Shown: one piece after another, positions 1-8,961 of the stretch
Position numbering within the stretch: the stretch's first letter is position 1
How the letters are laid out: every line of letters begins with the position of its first letter
Source of the DNA: Pythium myriotylum
Taxonomy: Eukaryota > Oomycota > Peronosporomycetes > Pythiales > Pythiaceae
Direction: 5' to 3'
Length of the DNA: 64,000 nucleotides
Assembly (NCBI GenBank): GCA_023091665.1
Contig: JALJCQ010000003.1
Span: 2,294,001-2,358,000 of the forward strand
Notes under the pieces: model-generated
Seen by the model: only the letters and a program-made list of their open reading frames with translations
Told to the model about the DNA's origin: nothing
Database searches by the model: none
Translations under genes and position numbers: made by a program

Positions 1-2059
1 CCGGATTTAACCGAACGAGCGTGTCATACACTAGCTCTTCAGCTTCAGCAAGAAATTCGGCACGTGTTTGCACTGGCAAAGGTCGCGACAGCAATGCCGT
101 TGGCAAAGGCCACGTTATCCGCTTGAGGCGACCCGGAAACTTCGCATCGCGCATTGACATCAACACTACTATGTCGTCCGCCCTGCTTCCGAGCGTTTGC
201 CTTGTCGCTTCAAGCTGGTCCAGCTCATAGCGTGTCAACGGTAAGACATGAACATTGGCAACCCCGTCTCCGACTTCGGTATCCATCTCATCACCCCGCT
301 CGTCGTCCTCTATCATTACGACTCGAGCAGAGTGCAGCTGAAGCAAGTACGGTACAATGAATGGGACATGGGCACTTTGAACAACGCGCTGCGCCGAGTC
401 AATCTCCCGCAGGAACGCGGCCAGTGCAATCGCCTGCCGCGCATCGTGAGGCGTCTGTGGGTCGAGTAAACGCTCAAGACGACCGGTACGCTCGAGAAAA
501 AGCTGGACAATATCAGATACGGACTTGTTGTGGCACTGTTCGCGGCATTCCTTCACGGTGGCGAGGAACTTTTCCGCTCCACTGAGCGCTGCTACGACAC
601 TTGCGCCGTCGACCCCATTGATCCCTTGCCCTTTCGAGTCAACGAACTCTGAAAGCACATCAACGAGCGTTGCATGGCTGGAACGGCGGTGCTGCTTCTC
701 CATGACTCGCGACAAAACTTCAGCTGGGAACTCGAAAAACTCGGAGCGAAGCACATTGTATAGATGCTTCGTGTCGCTTGGCATCCATAAAGCGACGAGC
801 AATGAGAACAGCGCGTCGACACCAGGCTCGTCAAACAAGTGGCGGCGCGTCACATCGACAGCTCGACGGCCATTCACAGTGAGCCCAGCAGAGAGAAACG
901 CCCGAGTCGCGCTCGCGACGTCAGCTTTGGTCGGACAGAAGACCGTGATCCGAGGAGAACTCCCTGGCGACGACTCGGTCAGTTTTCTCTTGATCCAGCT
1001 CGCCAGGAAGGATGCTTCGTCGTCGAGCGAGTCGAACTCGAGGGAAGTGACGGGGACTTGGACGTCGTTGGTCGGTGGATCGATCGACGACCACGACGAC
1101 ATGACACGAGCAGCTACGTTGCGGATGCCACGACGGTCGTCCGTCCCTTGCGGACCGTCCTCACGGTTAGGCAACACGATAGACTCTGGGTTTAGACCAG
1201 CGAGCAGCTGGTGGAGCATGGCGATCTGTGGCGGCTCCTCCCCATAGACTGCGTGGCAGGTAGTTAGACTCGACTGGATGTGCGGCTGCCGCAGAATTAG
1301 ACCGAGCATGTGGACCATATTCGGCGTCATGCGGTCTAACTCATCCACGACCACGTCGCTGAACTCGCTCGTCGCCACGCGCAGGCAGTGCGGGTCGCGC
1401 TCGAATCGCTCGCGCAGATCGAGCGCGAGTCCGTCCCAGGAGCGCAGCTCGTGGCGGCGCTGCAGGTCGCGGTAGACGCGGTAGGCGTGCGCGAGCTCGG
1501 CGTGGTGCTCGTCGCCTCTCGCGGCCGCGTACTCGGTATAGACCTCTGGATAGACGCCGTGGGCCTCGAGCGTCGTGAAGAACCGCAGCGTGTCGGCCAC
1601 GGTGCGCCGCAGCTGCATGGACGACGCGGTCGCGAGCCGCTCGTGGAGCACGCGCAGCGGCAGCGCGGGCGCGTGGTGCATGAGGAACGCCGTGAGCTGC
1701 CCGAACGAGAGCACGCGCCCGAGCAGCCCGAGCTCCTCGAGCGTCTGCTGCGTCCACTCGCGGACGCCGGCCACTCGGTGGCCGCGGCGCTCCAGCGCGT
1801 GGAACGGTGCGGCCGCGTCCACATAGCGCACGAGCGCTGATTGGTCCCCAGGCTGGCCGCTCAGCGCCAGCACTCGGCGGCCGCGCGCGTCTAACCAGCG
1901 CAGCCGCTCGGCGGCCGCCGTGGACTTGCCGGTCGCGAAGGCGCCGACGACCGTCACGTGGCCGTCGGCGACGCGCTCGACGAGCGCCTGCGAGAGCTGC
2001 GCGGCGGCGGTGCCGTAGCGTCGCGCGGCCAGCGGCAGCCGTCGTCGGCCGCGGAGCAT
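1..2059 (-). CDS. UvrD/Rep-like SF1 DNA helicase, 3' part missing
   Basis: An open frame runs without a stop from the ATG at 2059 to the left edge, at least 686 residues, so the C-terminus lies outside the window. It looks like a superfamily 1A (UvrD/PcrA/Rep) helicase or a relative, acting in DNA repair or replication. Residues 39-47 read GAFATGKST, a Walker A loop. Around residue 238 VVVDELDRM fits motif II. LYNVLRSEFF is the domain-2 segment usual in UvrD proteins, and VVLMSMRDAKFPGRL (about 627-641) matches the stretch after motif V. The usual T-x-H-x-x-K-G-L-E core of motif V is not recognisable, so the protein may be a divergent member or catalytically altered. It is transcribed divergently from the DDHD phospholipase gene, with 273 bp between the start codons. 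Being a UvrD relative is fairly sure; activity is not. Confidence 0.75.
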   Translation of the reverse strand, partial: MLRGRRRLPLAARRYGTAAAQLSQALVERVADGHVTVVGAFATGKSTAAAERLRWLDARGRRVLALSGQPGDQSALVRYVDAAAPFHALERRGHRVAGVREWTQQTLEELGLLGRVLSFGQLTAFLMHHAPALPLRVLHERLATASSMQLRRTVADTLRFFTTLEAHGVYPEVYTEYAAARGDEHHAELAHAYRVYRDLQRRHELRSWDGLALDLRERFERDPHCLRVATSEFSDVVVDELDRMTPNMVHMLGLILRQPHIQSSLTTCHAVYGEEPPQIAMLHQLLAGLNPESIVLPNREDGPQGTDDRRGIRNVAARVMSSWSSIDPPTNDVQVPVTSLEFDSLDDEASFLASWIKRKLTESSPGSSPRITVFCPTKADVASATRAFLSAGLTVNGRRAVDVTRRHLFDEPGVDALFSLLVALWMPSDTKHLYNVLRSEFFEFPAEVLSRVMEKQHRRSSHATLVDVLSEFVDSKGQGINGVDGASVVAALSGAEKFLATVKECREQCHNKSVSDIVQLFLERTGRLERLLDPQTPHDARQAIALAAFLREIDSAQRVVQSAHVPFIVPYLLQLHSARVVMIEDDERGDEMDTEVGDGVANVHVLPLTRYELDQLEATRQTLGSRADDIVVLMSMRDAKFPGRLKRITWPLPTALLSRPLPVQTRAEFLAEAEELVYDTLVRLNP

Positions 2060-2332
2060 GCTCGCCCCCCAACACTGGGTTCACGCGAAGTGGGCGTCTA
2101 AAAAATCGACATTCTCGACAACGACCTCTTACCTTCTATTCTCTTATTTCAGTACACTCTCATCCTCCACTACCGAAACGGCCGGTGGGAATTCCGAAAC
2201 CTCCGAGAGTCGATACCCTTCCATTCTTTCTATCGAACGTTGGCGTCGCGGACTTCTCTCTGCAGCGCGAGGCGTCACGCCTCGGGTTCGACCTCGCGCT
2301 GCATGGCGGCAGTCTCCGCTCGCTAGGCGACC
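2060..2332. promoter_or_regulatory. Divergent promoter between helicase and DDHD phospholipase genes
   Basis: A 273-bp spacer separates two start codons that point away from each other, so it must carry both promoters. It has a short AT-rich patch near 2100-2165 and an AACGTTGGC element at 2236-2244. That element lies about 90 bp upstream of the phospholipase ATG and matches the GCCAACG-type motif found upstream of other genes here. Confidence 0.5.
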
Positions 2333-5300
2333 ATGTACCACCTCGCGGAGATCGTGCGCGACGCCAAGCGCGACATGGACGAGCGCGTGGCCTCCGAGGG
2401 CCGCTGGGCCGCCGCCTACCCGACCTCCTGGGCCGCCTACACGCCGCTCCCGTTCCTCTACACGCTCGCGCAGCAGATCCACCAGACCATGCAGCGCAAG
2501 GCGCCCGACCTCGTCAAGCGCGCCGCCGTGCTCACGCGCGACCAGATCGCCGACGCGCTCACGGCCACGCGGCACTCGGTCCACGAGTTCCGCGTCGTGA
2601 CCTCGCGCCGCGGCCAAGTGCTCTTCTACACCGTCAAGACGACCGTCGAGACCGTGGCGCTGCCGGCGCCCGTCGAGCCCTTCCGCGCGCACCTCGCCGT
2701 GCCCGTGCTCAACGGCGTCGAAGGATTCGCGCAGTTTGTCACGAGCGAGGAGCTGCCCGAGCTCTACTTTGTCGCCAAGACCAGCATGACGCGCCACTTG
2801 GTGCTGAGGCACTTGGTCGTCACGCCGCTCTCGGCCATGGAGAAACTCGTGCAGTATATGGTCATCCTGCCCACGCAAGTCGTGTTCCCGTCGAGGGAAG
2901 AAGTCGAGAGCCGCACGGATCTCTTCCTCAACGTCTCGACCAGCCGCGTGCAGTCGCTCGTCGAGTACATTTACTCGGCGACCGAAGTGCTCGACCAGCA
3001 CTGGAGCATGGTGCAGTGGAACATCCTCGGCAGGGGCCCGTACGAGTCGCTCGTGATGGAGCGAAGGCAGGACGTGATCCGAAGCATCTACCAGCGCGTG
3101 CGCATCATCGAGTCTCGGTACAAGCTCTTCGAGTTCATGGCCAGTATCAAGCTCCAGAACGAGATGCTCTACGCCGACCTGCTCAAGGAGTTCCCGCTCA
3201 CAACAGGTGTGCCGCTCTTGGAAGATGAGATCCAAGCCAACGAGCAGCTGCTCAACGATCTCCACGCCCACGACGAAGACGCTTTCCCGTGCTGGTTCTA
3301 CCGCAAGATCGAACTGGAAGAATGCACGACGACCACGCTGACAGCGACATCCTCGACTGACGCGCCAGCCACGACCAACAGCAACGCCGCCGCCAAGGCC
3401 AAGTGGGTCGAGTTCCCTCCTCACGAGAATCGCCGTCTCGAGCGTTACTACCGCTTTTACCAGCGCCAGAAAGCTCTCCACGGCGGCCCACTGCCGACTC
3501 CTATCGTCGTCGTCGACGAAGGTCGCCACGAAGTAAACCTCGACACAATGGAGATGAAGCCTGTGTACTGGACGCCCGTCGAAAAGATGGAAGTGCGGCG
3601 ATCCATGTGGCTCTACGCCCAGCGCAATTACGGTCTTGCGCCGTACAACCCGCCGGCAGCGTTGGTGCTCGAGCAGGCGTTCACTTACTATTTGGCATAC
3701 TACGAAGAAGAGAAGCAGCGGCTTTTGGAGATCGCCAAGAAGCGTGGCGACCGCAACGCTACTCGCACAGCCACGCTCGGGTGCACGATGAGTATCCCTG
3801 TTGAAGGCCACCTCGTAGAGTTCAAGGGCCCCCATGATATTATGCAGTACAAGAGACTGCTTGCTGGCACGACACCGTTCACGTCGAAACGGCGAGTGTA
3901 CCGCGGCGACCCTCGCATCCGTGCCGACCCAAAAACGATGGACGCCTGGAAGCGCGGCATGAAGTACTCAGAGAAGAGAGGCATTGAGCCCAACGACGAT
4001 GACGCAGATATTGAAGAAGACGTCGACCATCTCGTGCTCATTGTTCACGGTATCGGGGATGCGCTCAAGACCATCGACATTATCAACGTCGTGACATTAC
4101 GATCGATCATTGACTGCTCTGCGAGCTTGCGCAATCTCCACAAGGAAGCGCTTCGATCAAGCCACTTCGACAAACTGGGCGATAAGCGACCACGCACCGA
4201 GTTTCTGCCCATCGAGTGGCACTCGAAGCTCCACATCGAAGGACTCGACAGTGCCATTCGAGATGTGACGCTGCCAGCCATTCCGAAATTGCGCGAGTTT
4301 GCAAACGATACGATCCTTGACGTGCTTTTCTTCATGTCGCCAATGTTCCATCGCATCATTCTTGAGCACGTCGCGAACGAGATGAATCGCGTCTTTGAAT
4401 TGTTCCAATCCCGCAATCGCGGATGGGGAGATCCGAGCCGTTCCAAAAAGAAAGTGTCAATCATTGCGCATTCCCTCGGTTCGATCATTTCGTTCGACGT
4501 TCTCAACCACCAGCCGCCTCGACAACGGCCTACGAAAGTCTCCTTCCATGGAGATCCGATCACAGAAAGCACGGAAGAAGACGACAGCGACAACGAAGGC
4601 GATGATGAGTTTGGTGCCGACGTGGACAGCGACAGCACAGACAGCCACGACAGTCGTGACAACGCCAATGGCTTCGAGGCTATGGTCATCGAGCAGCTGC
4701 AAGAGCGTTCGCGATCCGACTCTGAATGCGTTCGTGCGCGTCATCTCCTCAATGGCCGACATAAGCAGCCGCTCAAGTCACAGCCAATGTCAAACGGCCA
4801 CGCAGCTCACCAAAATGGAAAGAAAACCAACGGTGTCGTCGTCCATCCAAAGAAGCTAGTTTCAGTGGGTGCACGACACACATCCTCCGCTTCAAAGAAC
4901 CACCAGCGTCGAAGGAAACGCAACAGCACGACGAAGCAAGCAGCTTCGTCCAGTTCATCCCGCAAAGCACATCCACCTCGCCGTCGAAAGCGATCGCGCG
5001 GTGGAATGCCTCCGCCAGTAAATGAGAGCAACCTCCATGATGTTCCTCTGCTCGCATTCGCCGTGGACAATCTGTTCTGCTTCGGTTCGCCAGTCGGACT
5101 CTTTCTAAACGTTCGTGGCCAGAAGATCACACGAGAGTTCCGTCTGCCGACCTGTAAGCGCGTGTTTAATATCTACCATCCGTACGACCCAGTGGCCTAC
5201 CGCATCGAGCCGATCTTGAACCCTCGGCGAGCAAACTCCAAGGCCGCGATCATCCGCACGTTTGAAGGCAAGTTACGGTTCCAGTACCAGATCCGGAACT

Positions 5301-5836
5301 CGTTCCGTCGCATGTGGCAGAAGTTGAGGCAGTGGCGTCGGAACTTTGAGACCCAGGTCGAGAGTACGGTGCGTAGCGTTGGACTGGTCGAGACTGCGAT
5401 CTCGTCGCCTGGCTATGACGGCACGTCTCTCAGCACCAGCGCCGTCATGTCCACGGCGACGGACGCTCCTCCGCCTCCTCGTTTCGTCAGCGCTACGGAA
5501 CGCGAGGACGGCGAGTACGGCGGCGGCCGCTTCGACGTGTTTGGCAAGCTCTGCCAGGGCCTGCCCATCGACTACTCGCTGCAGGAAAATGAAATCGAGA
5601 TCGCGAACGAGTACCTCTTCGCGCTCACGTCGCACGTGATCTACTGGGGCAATCGCGACGCGAGTCTGTTCGTGGCGCAGAAGATGATCCTCGAGCCGCC
5701 CGTGGCCGACTCGAGCGACTCGGAGGACGACGACCTCGTCGAAGTCGTGCCCAGTGGATCCATCTCACCGGCTTTCAGTGCTTTCCCGAATGTGGGCAAC
5801 AGCGTTCTCCGCGGGCAAGAAGAGCAGCAAGACTGA
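2333..5836 (+). CDS. DDHD-domain phospholipase (PA-PLA1 family)
   Basis: Intronless, 1167 residues. DDHD1/DDHD2/Sec23IP-type intracellular phospholipases A1 hydrolyse phosphatidic acid and related lipids at Golgi, ER or mitochondrial membranes. Visible in order: a long N-terminal region with the WFYRKIELEE segment near residue 320; VHGIGD around 571, the lipase oxyanion strand; the nucleophile elbow AHSLGS (Ser about 714); an acidic and Ser/Lys-rich low-complexity linker at about 745-900; then the DDHD domain from about 902, with LFCFGSPVG, YHPYDPVAYRIEP and the closing SHVIYWGNRDASLFVAQ segment (about 1097-1115). All catalytic landmarks are present, so it should be active. The start is the first ATG after a divergent promoter. 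The linker is longer than in animal homologues. The family call is secure; substrate and membrane are inferred. Confidence 0.9.
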   Translation: MYHLAEIVRDAKRDMDERVASEGRWAAAYPTSWAAYTPLPFLYTLAQQIHQTMQRKAPDLVKRAAVLTRDQIADALTATRHSVHEFRVVTSRRGQVLFYTVKTTVETVALPAPVEPFRAHLAVPVLNGVEGFAQFVTSEELPELYFVAKTSMTRHLVLRHLVVTPLSAMEKLVQYMVILPTQVVFPSREEVESRTDLFLNVSTSRVQSLVEYIYSATEVLDQHWSMVQWNILGRGPYESLVMERRQDVIRSIYQRVRIIESRYKLFEFMASIKLQNEMLYADLLKEFPLTTGVPLLEDEIQANEQLLNDLHAHDEDAFPCWFYRKIELEECTTTTLTATSSTDAPATTNSNAAAKAKWVEFPPHENRRLERYYRFYQRQKALHGGPLPTPIVVVDEGRHEVNLDTMEMKPVYWTPVEKMEVRRSMWLYAQRNYGLAPYNPPAALVLEQAFTYYLAYYEEEKQRLLEIAKKRGDRNATRTATLGCTMSIPVEGHLVEFKGPHDIMQYKRLLAGTTPFTSKRRVYRGDPRIRADPKTMDAWKRGMKYSEKRGIEPNDDDADIEEDVDHLVLIVHGIGDALKTIDIINVVTLRSIIDCSASLRNLHKEALRSSHFDKLGDKRPRTEFLPIEWHSKLHIEGLDSAIRDVTLPAIPKLREFANDTILDVLFFMSPMFHRIILEHVANEMNRVFELFQSRNRGWGDPSRSKKKVSIIAHSLGSIISFDVLNHQPPRQRPTKVSFHGDPITESTEEDDSDNEGDDEFGADVDSDSTDSHDSRDNANGFEAMVIEQLQERSRSDSECVRARHLLNGRHKQPLKSQPMSNGHAAHQNGKKTNGVVVHPKKLVSVGARHTSSASKNHQRRRKRNSTTKQAASSSSSRKAHPPRRRKRSRGGMPPPVNESNLHDVPLLAFAVDNLFCFGSPVGLFLNVRGQKITREFRLPTCKRVFNIYHPYDPVAYRIEPILNPRRANSKAAIIRTFEGKLRFQYQIRNSFRRMWQKLRQWRRNFETQVESTVRSVGLVETAISSPGYDGTSLSTSAVMSTATDAPPPPRFVSATEREDGEYGGGRFDVFGKLCQGLPIDYSLQENEIEIANEYLFALTSHVIYWGNRDASLFVAQKMILEPPVADSSDSEDDDLVEVVPSGSISPAFSAFPNVGNSVLRGQEEQQD

Positions 5837-5956
5837 GCGAGGCGAGTTTGTTCATGGTGCATGTGCAGTGCAGTATTACTACTTCTTAAATAACTTAATC
5901 AAGTAGCTCTGGATGTGAGACCTTGTGAGCAGCTCATCTCGTCCACCACACAGACA

Positions 5957-7099
5957 ATGGGGATGCTGAGACTGCCAAGGCTGCGTGAGACTCGTGGAGC
6001 GTCCGCCTCAACGCGACGCTGGATCAGCAGCGCGACGCAGCTGCTGCCAGCGTCCATGAAGAGCGTGCGCGTCGGCGTCTCGCCGGATCTCGAGCTCCAC
6101 GCCGTCGTGCCGGTCGATCGCTCGGCGGCCTCGACGCGCCAGCAGCCGCCCGTGCTCTGCCTGCCCAGCTCGTTCGGTACGCCTGCGAGCTTCGAGCCAG
6201 GCTCAAGGAGATAACTGCTAATTATTAGCGTTGCGTTGTAGGCTCGGTGATCCACAACTACCGCCTCCAGTTCGCTGCACTGGGCGGCGAGTTCGAGTTC
6301 GTCGGCGTGGACCCGCGCGGCTACGGGTACTCGCGCCCGCCAGCTCGCGACTTCCCGTCGAAATATTTCGAGCGCGACGCCGACGATGTCGTGCGCGCGA
6401 TGGACAAGCTCGGCTACGACAAGGTCCGCAAAGCCTCGTCGAAATTTGGGCGGGCTATCGATCTGACAGATCGCTGATGAAATTTTTTGGTGCCGTGGTG
6501 TGTAGTACTCGATCCTGGGCTGGAGCGCTGGCGCGAACGCCGGTGCAGTGCTCGCGGCCAAGTACCCGGACCGCGTCGAGCGACTCGTGCTCATCAACGG
6601 CAATGTGAGGAGACTGGATGTAGTCGTCTGGAGAGGCGATGCTGATTCGGGGTCGGGTGGTGTGTAGGCTTTCGTGGACGTGGAGGATTTGGACATCTTC
6701 ACCAAGTACGGCGACGTGTCAAACTGGCACCCGGCGGCGCGAGCCGAAGGCGAGTCGATCTACGGCGCCGAGCAGCTGCAGCAGGGCTGGAAGAGCATGA
6801 TGGACAAGCTCGTGAGCGTGTTCGAGACCGAGAACGGCGACTTGTACTGCGACAAGCTGCCGCAGATCCGGTGCAAGACGCTGGTCGTGGCCGGCGGCAA
6901 GGACCGCATGGTGCCCGACTTCCACAGCGAGTACCTGAACGAACGGATCATGCACTCGAAGCTGCACGTGTTCCCGAACGGCCGTCACGACGTGCACATT
7001 CAGGAACCGGAAGCCTTTAACACTTTGCTGCGCACGTTTTTGACCGAGGAGGACGATAAACACACCCAGAGTCGCGAGTTCGTGGCGCGCCCCATGTGA
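5957..7099 (+). CDS. Alpha/beta hydrolase, BPHL (valacyclovir hydrolase)-like, four exons
   Basis: Exons 5957-6176, 6242-6423, 6506-6604 and 6668-7099 join in frame through GT-AG introns of 65, 82 and 63 nt. The product is 310 residues. It resembles biphenyl hydrolase-like protein, a serine hydrolase that cleaves alpha-amino-acid esters. Visible: VGVDPRGYGYSRPPARDFP and YFERDADDVVRAMDKLGYDKV before the nucleophile elbow GWSAGA in exon 3; LVVAGGKDRMVP carrying the acid; and FPNGRHDVHI carrying the catalytic His. The N-terminus (MGMLRLPRLRETRGASAS) is Arg/Ser-rich without acidic residues at the very start, as in a mitochondrial presequence, which fits the mitochondrial human BPHL. A second ATG two codons on could also serve as start. 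Splice sites are hand-placed but all frames close. Confidence 0.85.
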
Positions 7100-7965
7100 G
7101 ATGCATAGATGCAGTAGAGAGAAAAGAGAGAGGGAGGGATGGAGGGAGTGGGAAGAGCACTCAACAACCCGAGCCGAGAGCGAGAGTAATCCAACGACCC
7201 CATTGAAGATACACGCGGGCGTCTCGTTTAAAGTGTCGCCAGCCTCGCGTCGGACGATATTTCGTTGTGGCGATTGGGTTCATGGGGGAGGGAAGAGCAG
7301 GATCGCCAACACCAACGTCGCGACGCGCCTCGAATCAGCTGAGCTGAGGTGGATCTCTCCGCCTGTTGCCCAGCTGCCGTCGAGACCAACACAGATTGAT
7401 GCGTCCATCGAGCCTAGGGCAACCAAACACCGTGCATGCGAGACCGTAAGCAATGGGCGTTCTGGTCGCTGAAGCCAGCAAGCTCGTGAAGGCTGCCTTG
7501 TCCCAGCTCAGGGAGGTAAAGTCTGTCCGGCCCCAACTGGATCGGCACTTGTGCCGCGCCCATCTCCCCAACACGCCAATCGAGGTGCGCGTGGATCTTC
7601 CCATGCGGGTTTGGCCGAGGAAAGCCGCTGCCCTCGATGGTGGGATCTTGTCTTAGTGTGGAAGTAGTAGTATATTCATATTCATTCATTCATGGTAGAG
7701 GCATATACGAAATTATAAAGAGCGACGACGGGGCGGTCGCTCAGTAGGGTGCGTAGAGCGTGGGTGTGATGAGGAGGGGGTGGGGGGGAGGTTGGGGTGG
7801 GCGGGCGGTAGGAAAATATCATAATAATGATGTCGGGGAGTGAGGGGGAGATGTGACTTGGCGACGACACGCGAGGTCTAGGAAGAGGAAAAGGAGGAGA
7901 ATTGCACGCGACTCGGACATCGAACGAAGAGGAGAAAAAAGCCCAGGGGAAAAGGCGCCCGCGAC
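7100..7965. other. Intergenic region, no gene seen
   Basis: This lies between the 3' ends of two convergent genes, so it should hold two 3' UTRs and terminators. There are short chance frames, the longest continuous one at 7453-7656, without a recognisable product. A G-rich tract (7768-7803) and GA-rich stretches (7120-7150, 7875-7900) are the only marked composition features. Confidence 0.4.
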
Positions 7966-8841
7966 TTAGACGGCGGACGGGAACGAGGCCGTGGCGACGG
8001 CCGGCACCATGTGCTGGTGGTGGAAGCCGTGCGGCTGGTGGTAGCCCGAGTACCCGTGGTGCGTGGCCTGGTGGTGGTGCTGGGCCTGGTAAAAGTCAAA
8101 CTCCATGTCGTGCTGGGGCGGCGGCGGCGGCAGCGTCATGGTCGACTCGGGGAAGCGCTTCATGTGCGCGTAGGCCGGGTAGGGCGCAGCGCGGGCCATC
8201 TTGGCGCGCGGGTCGTCCTCGAGGATGCCCTGGAGCAGCTCGCCGAAGGACTCTTCGTCTCCGAAGGCCGGCGGCGCGAGGTGGTCGTAGGAGCCCATGA
8301 CCTCCGGGTTGAGCGGCGCGTAGCTCGCGTGGCTCGCCGGGTACTGCTTGGCGTAGTGGTTGACGTGGTGGTCGTAGCCGTAGGCGCTCGGGCCCATGCT
8401 GAGCTTGAGCTCGTGGCTCTCGGTCTTGATGCGCTTGTGCAAGTGGAAGTCGCCCGAGTCGGTCGAGTGGAGACTGGCCGTGCTGGCCGAGGACTCGTCG
8501 CTCTCGCAGCGCACGCGCTTGTCGTCGAACTCGGTCGCCGCGTACTCGCTGCCGCCCATGCCTTTGAGGCGCTCGACGGCTTCCTCGTACCGGATGCCGC
8601 CAAAGGACTTGGAGATCTCCATGCGGCGGTTGTACTCGGCCTCTTCGACCGACTTGGCGAGGTGCCACTGGTCGCGGCCGCAGACGCAGTGCTTGCCCTC
8701 GGCGCCTTTGTAGCGCGCCGACTCGGCGTCCGTCACGGCGCATTCGCAGCAGACGAACATTTGCTTGGAGCGGTACGTGCCGAGCCAGTTGGACTTGAAG
8801 CGAGGGAACCAGTTCTTGCGGTCGCGGGTCTTCTCGGGCAT
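7966..8841 (-). CDS. Unrecognised protein with Cys cluster and His/Tyr/Pro-rich tail
   Basis: Intronless, 291 residues from the first ATG (8841). The frame stays open upstream, but only from a GTG and through a leader built of an 18-bp tandem repeat, so 8841 is preferred. Residues 1-95 look folded: basic start PEKTRDRKNWFPRFK, then FVCCECAV and HCVCGRDQW, four to five cysteines that could bind one zinc, then a helical stretch. After about residue 110 the protein is Ser, His, Tyr and Pro rich with an acidic block (FGDEESFGELLQGILEDD), a composition common in transcription regulators. I do not recognise the family. The clean codon use over 876 bp and a CCAACGTTGG palindrome 111 bp upstream support a real gene. 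A nuclear regulatory role is only a guess. Confidence 0.65.
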   Translation of the reverse strand: MPEKTRDRKNWFPRFKSNWLGTYRSKQMFVCCECAVTDAESARYKGAEGKHCVCGRDQWHLAKSVEEAEYNRRMEISKSFGGIRYEEAVERLKGMGGSEYAATEFDDKRVRCESDESSASTASLHSTDSGDFHLHKRIKTESHELKLSMGPSAYGYDHHVNHYAKQYPASHASYAPLNPEVMGSYDHLAPPAFGDEESFGELLQGILEDDPRAKMARAAPYPAYAHMKRFPESTMTLPPPPPQHDMEFDFYQAQHHHQATHHGYSGYHQPHGFHHQHMVPAVATASFPSAV

Positions 8842-8847
8842 GATGAG

Positions 8848-8883
8848 TTTGTAGATTGGGGAGGATTTGTAGATTGGGGAGGA
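8848..8883. repeat. 18-bp tandem repeat in the 5' leader
   Basis: Two exact head-to-tail copies of an 18-bp unit (8848-8865 and 8866-8883), directly upstream of the minus-strand start codon at 8841. Confidence 0.9.
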
Positions 8884-8951
8884 GAGAGAGGAGGAGCCCA
8901 AGTGGGGGCGCGTTGGCAAGTTGGAAACTGGCCCACGAGGTTTTAGTAACA

Positions 8952-8961
8952 CCAACGTTGG
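8952..8961. promoter_or_regulatory. CCAACGTTGG palindrome
   Basis: A perfect 10-bp palindrome 111 bp upstream of the minus-strand ATG at 8841. Similar elements lie upstream of several other genes in the window. Confidence 0.45.

Noticed and set aside
2144..3835. 563-codon minus-strand frame opposite the DDHD gene
   Set aside because: Antisense shadow of a strongly supported coding gene, rich in Arg, Val, Glu, His, Leu and Gly as expected of antisense codons.
7728..7765. tRNA-like stretch
   Set aside because: No paired acceptor stem or T-loop consensus in either strand.
8842..8955. Upstream extension of the Cys/His-rich protein
   Set aside because: It has no ATG (begins with GTG) and is encoded by an 18-bp tandem repeat in the leader.
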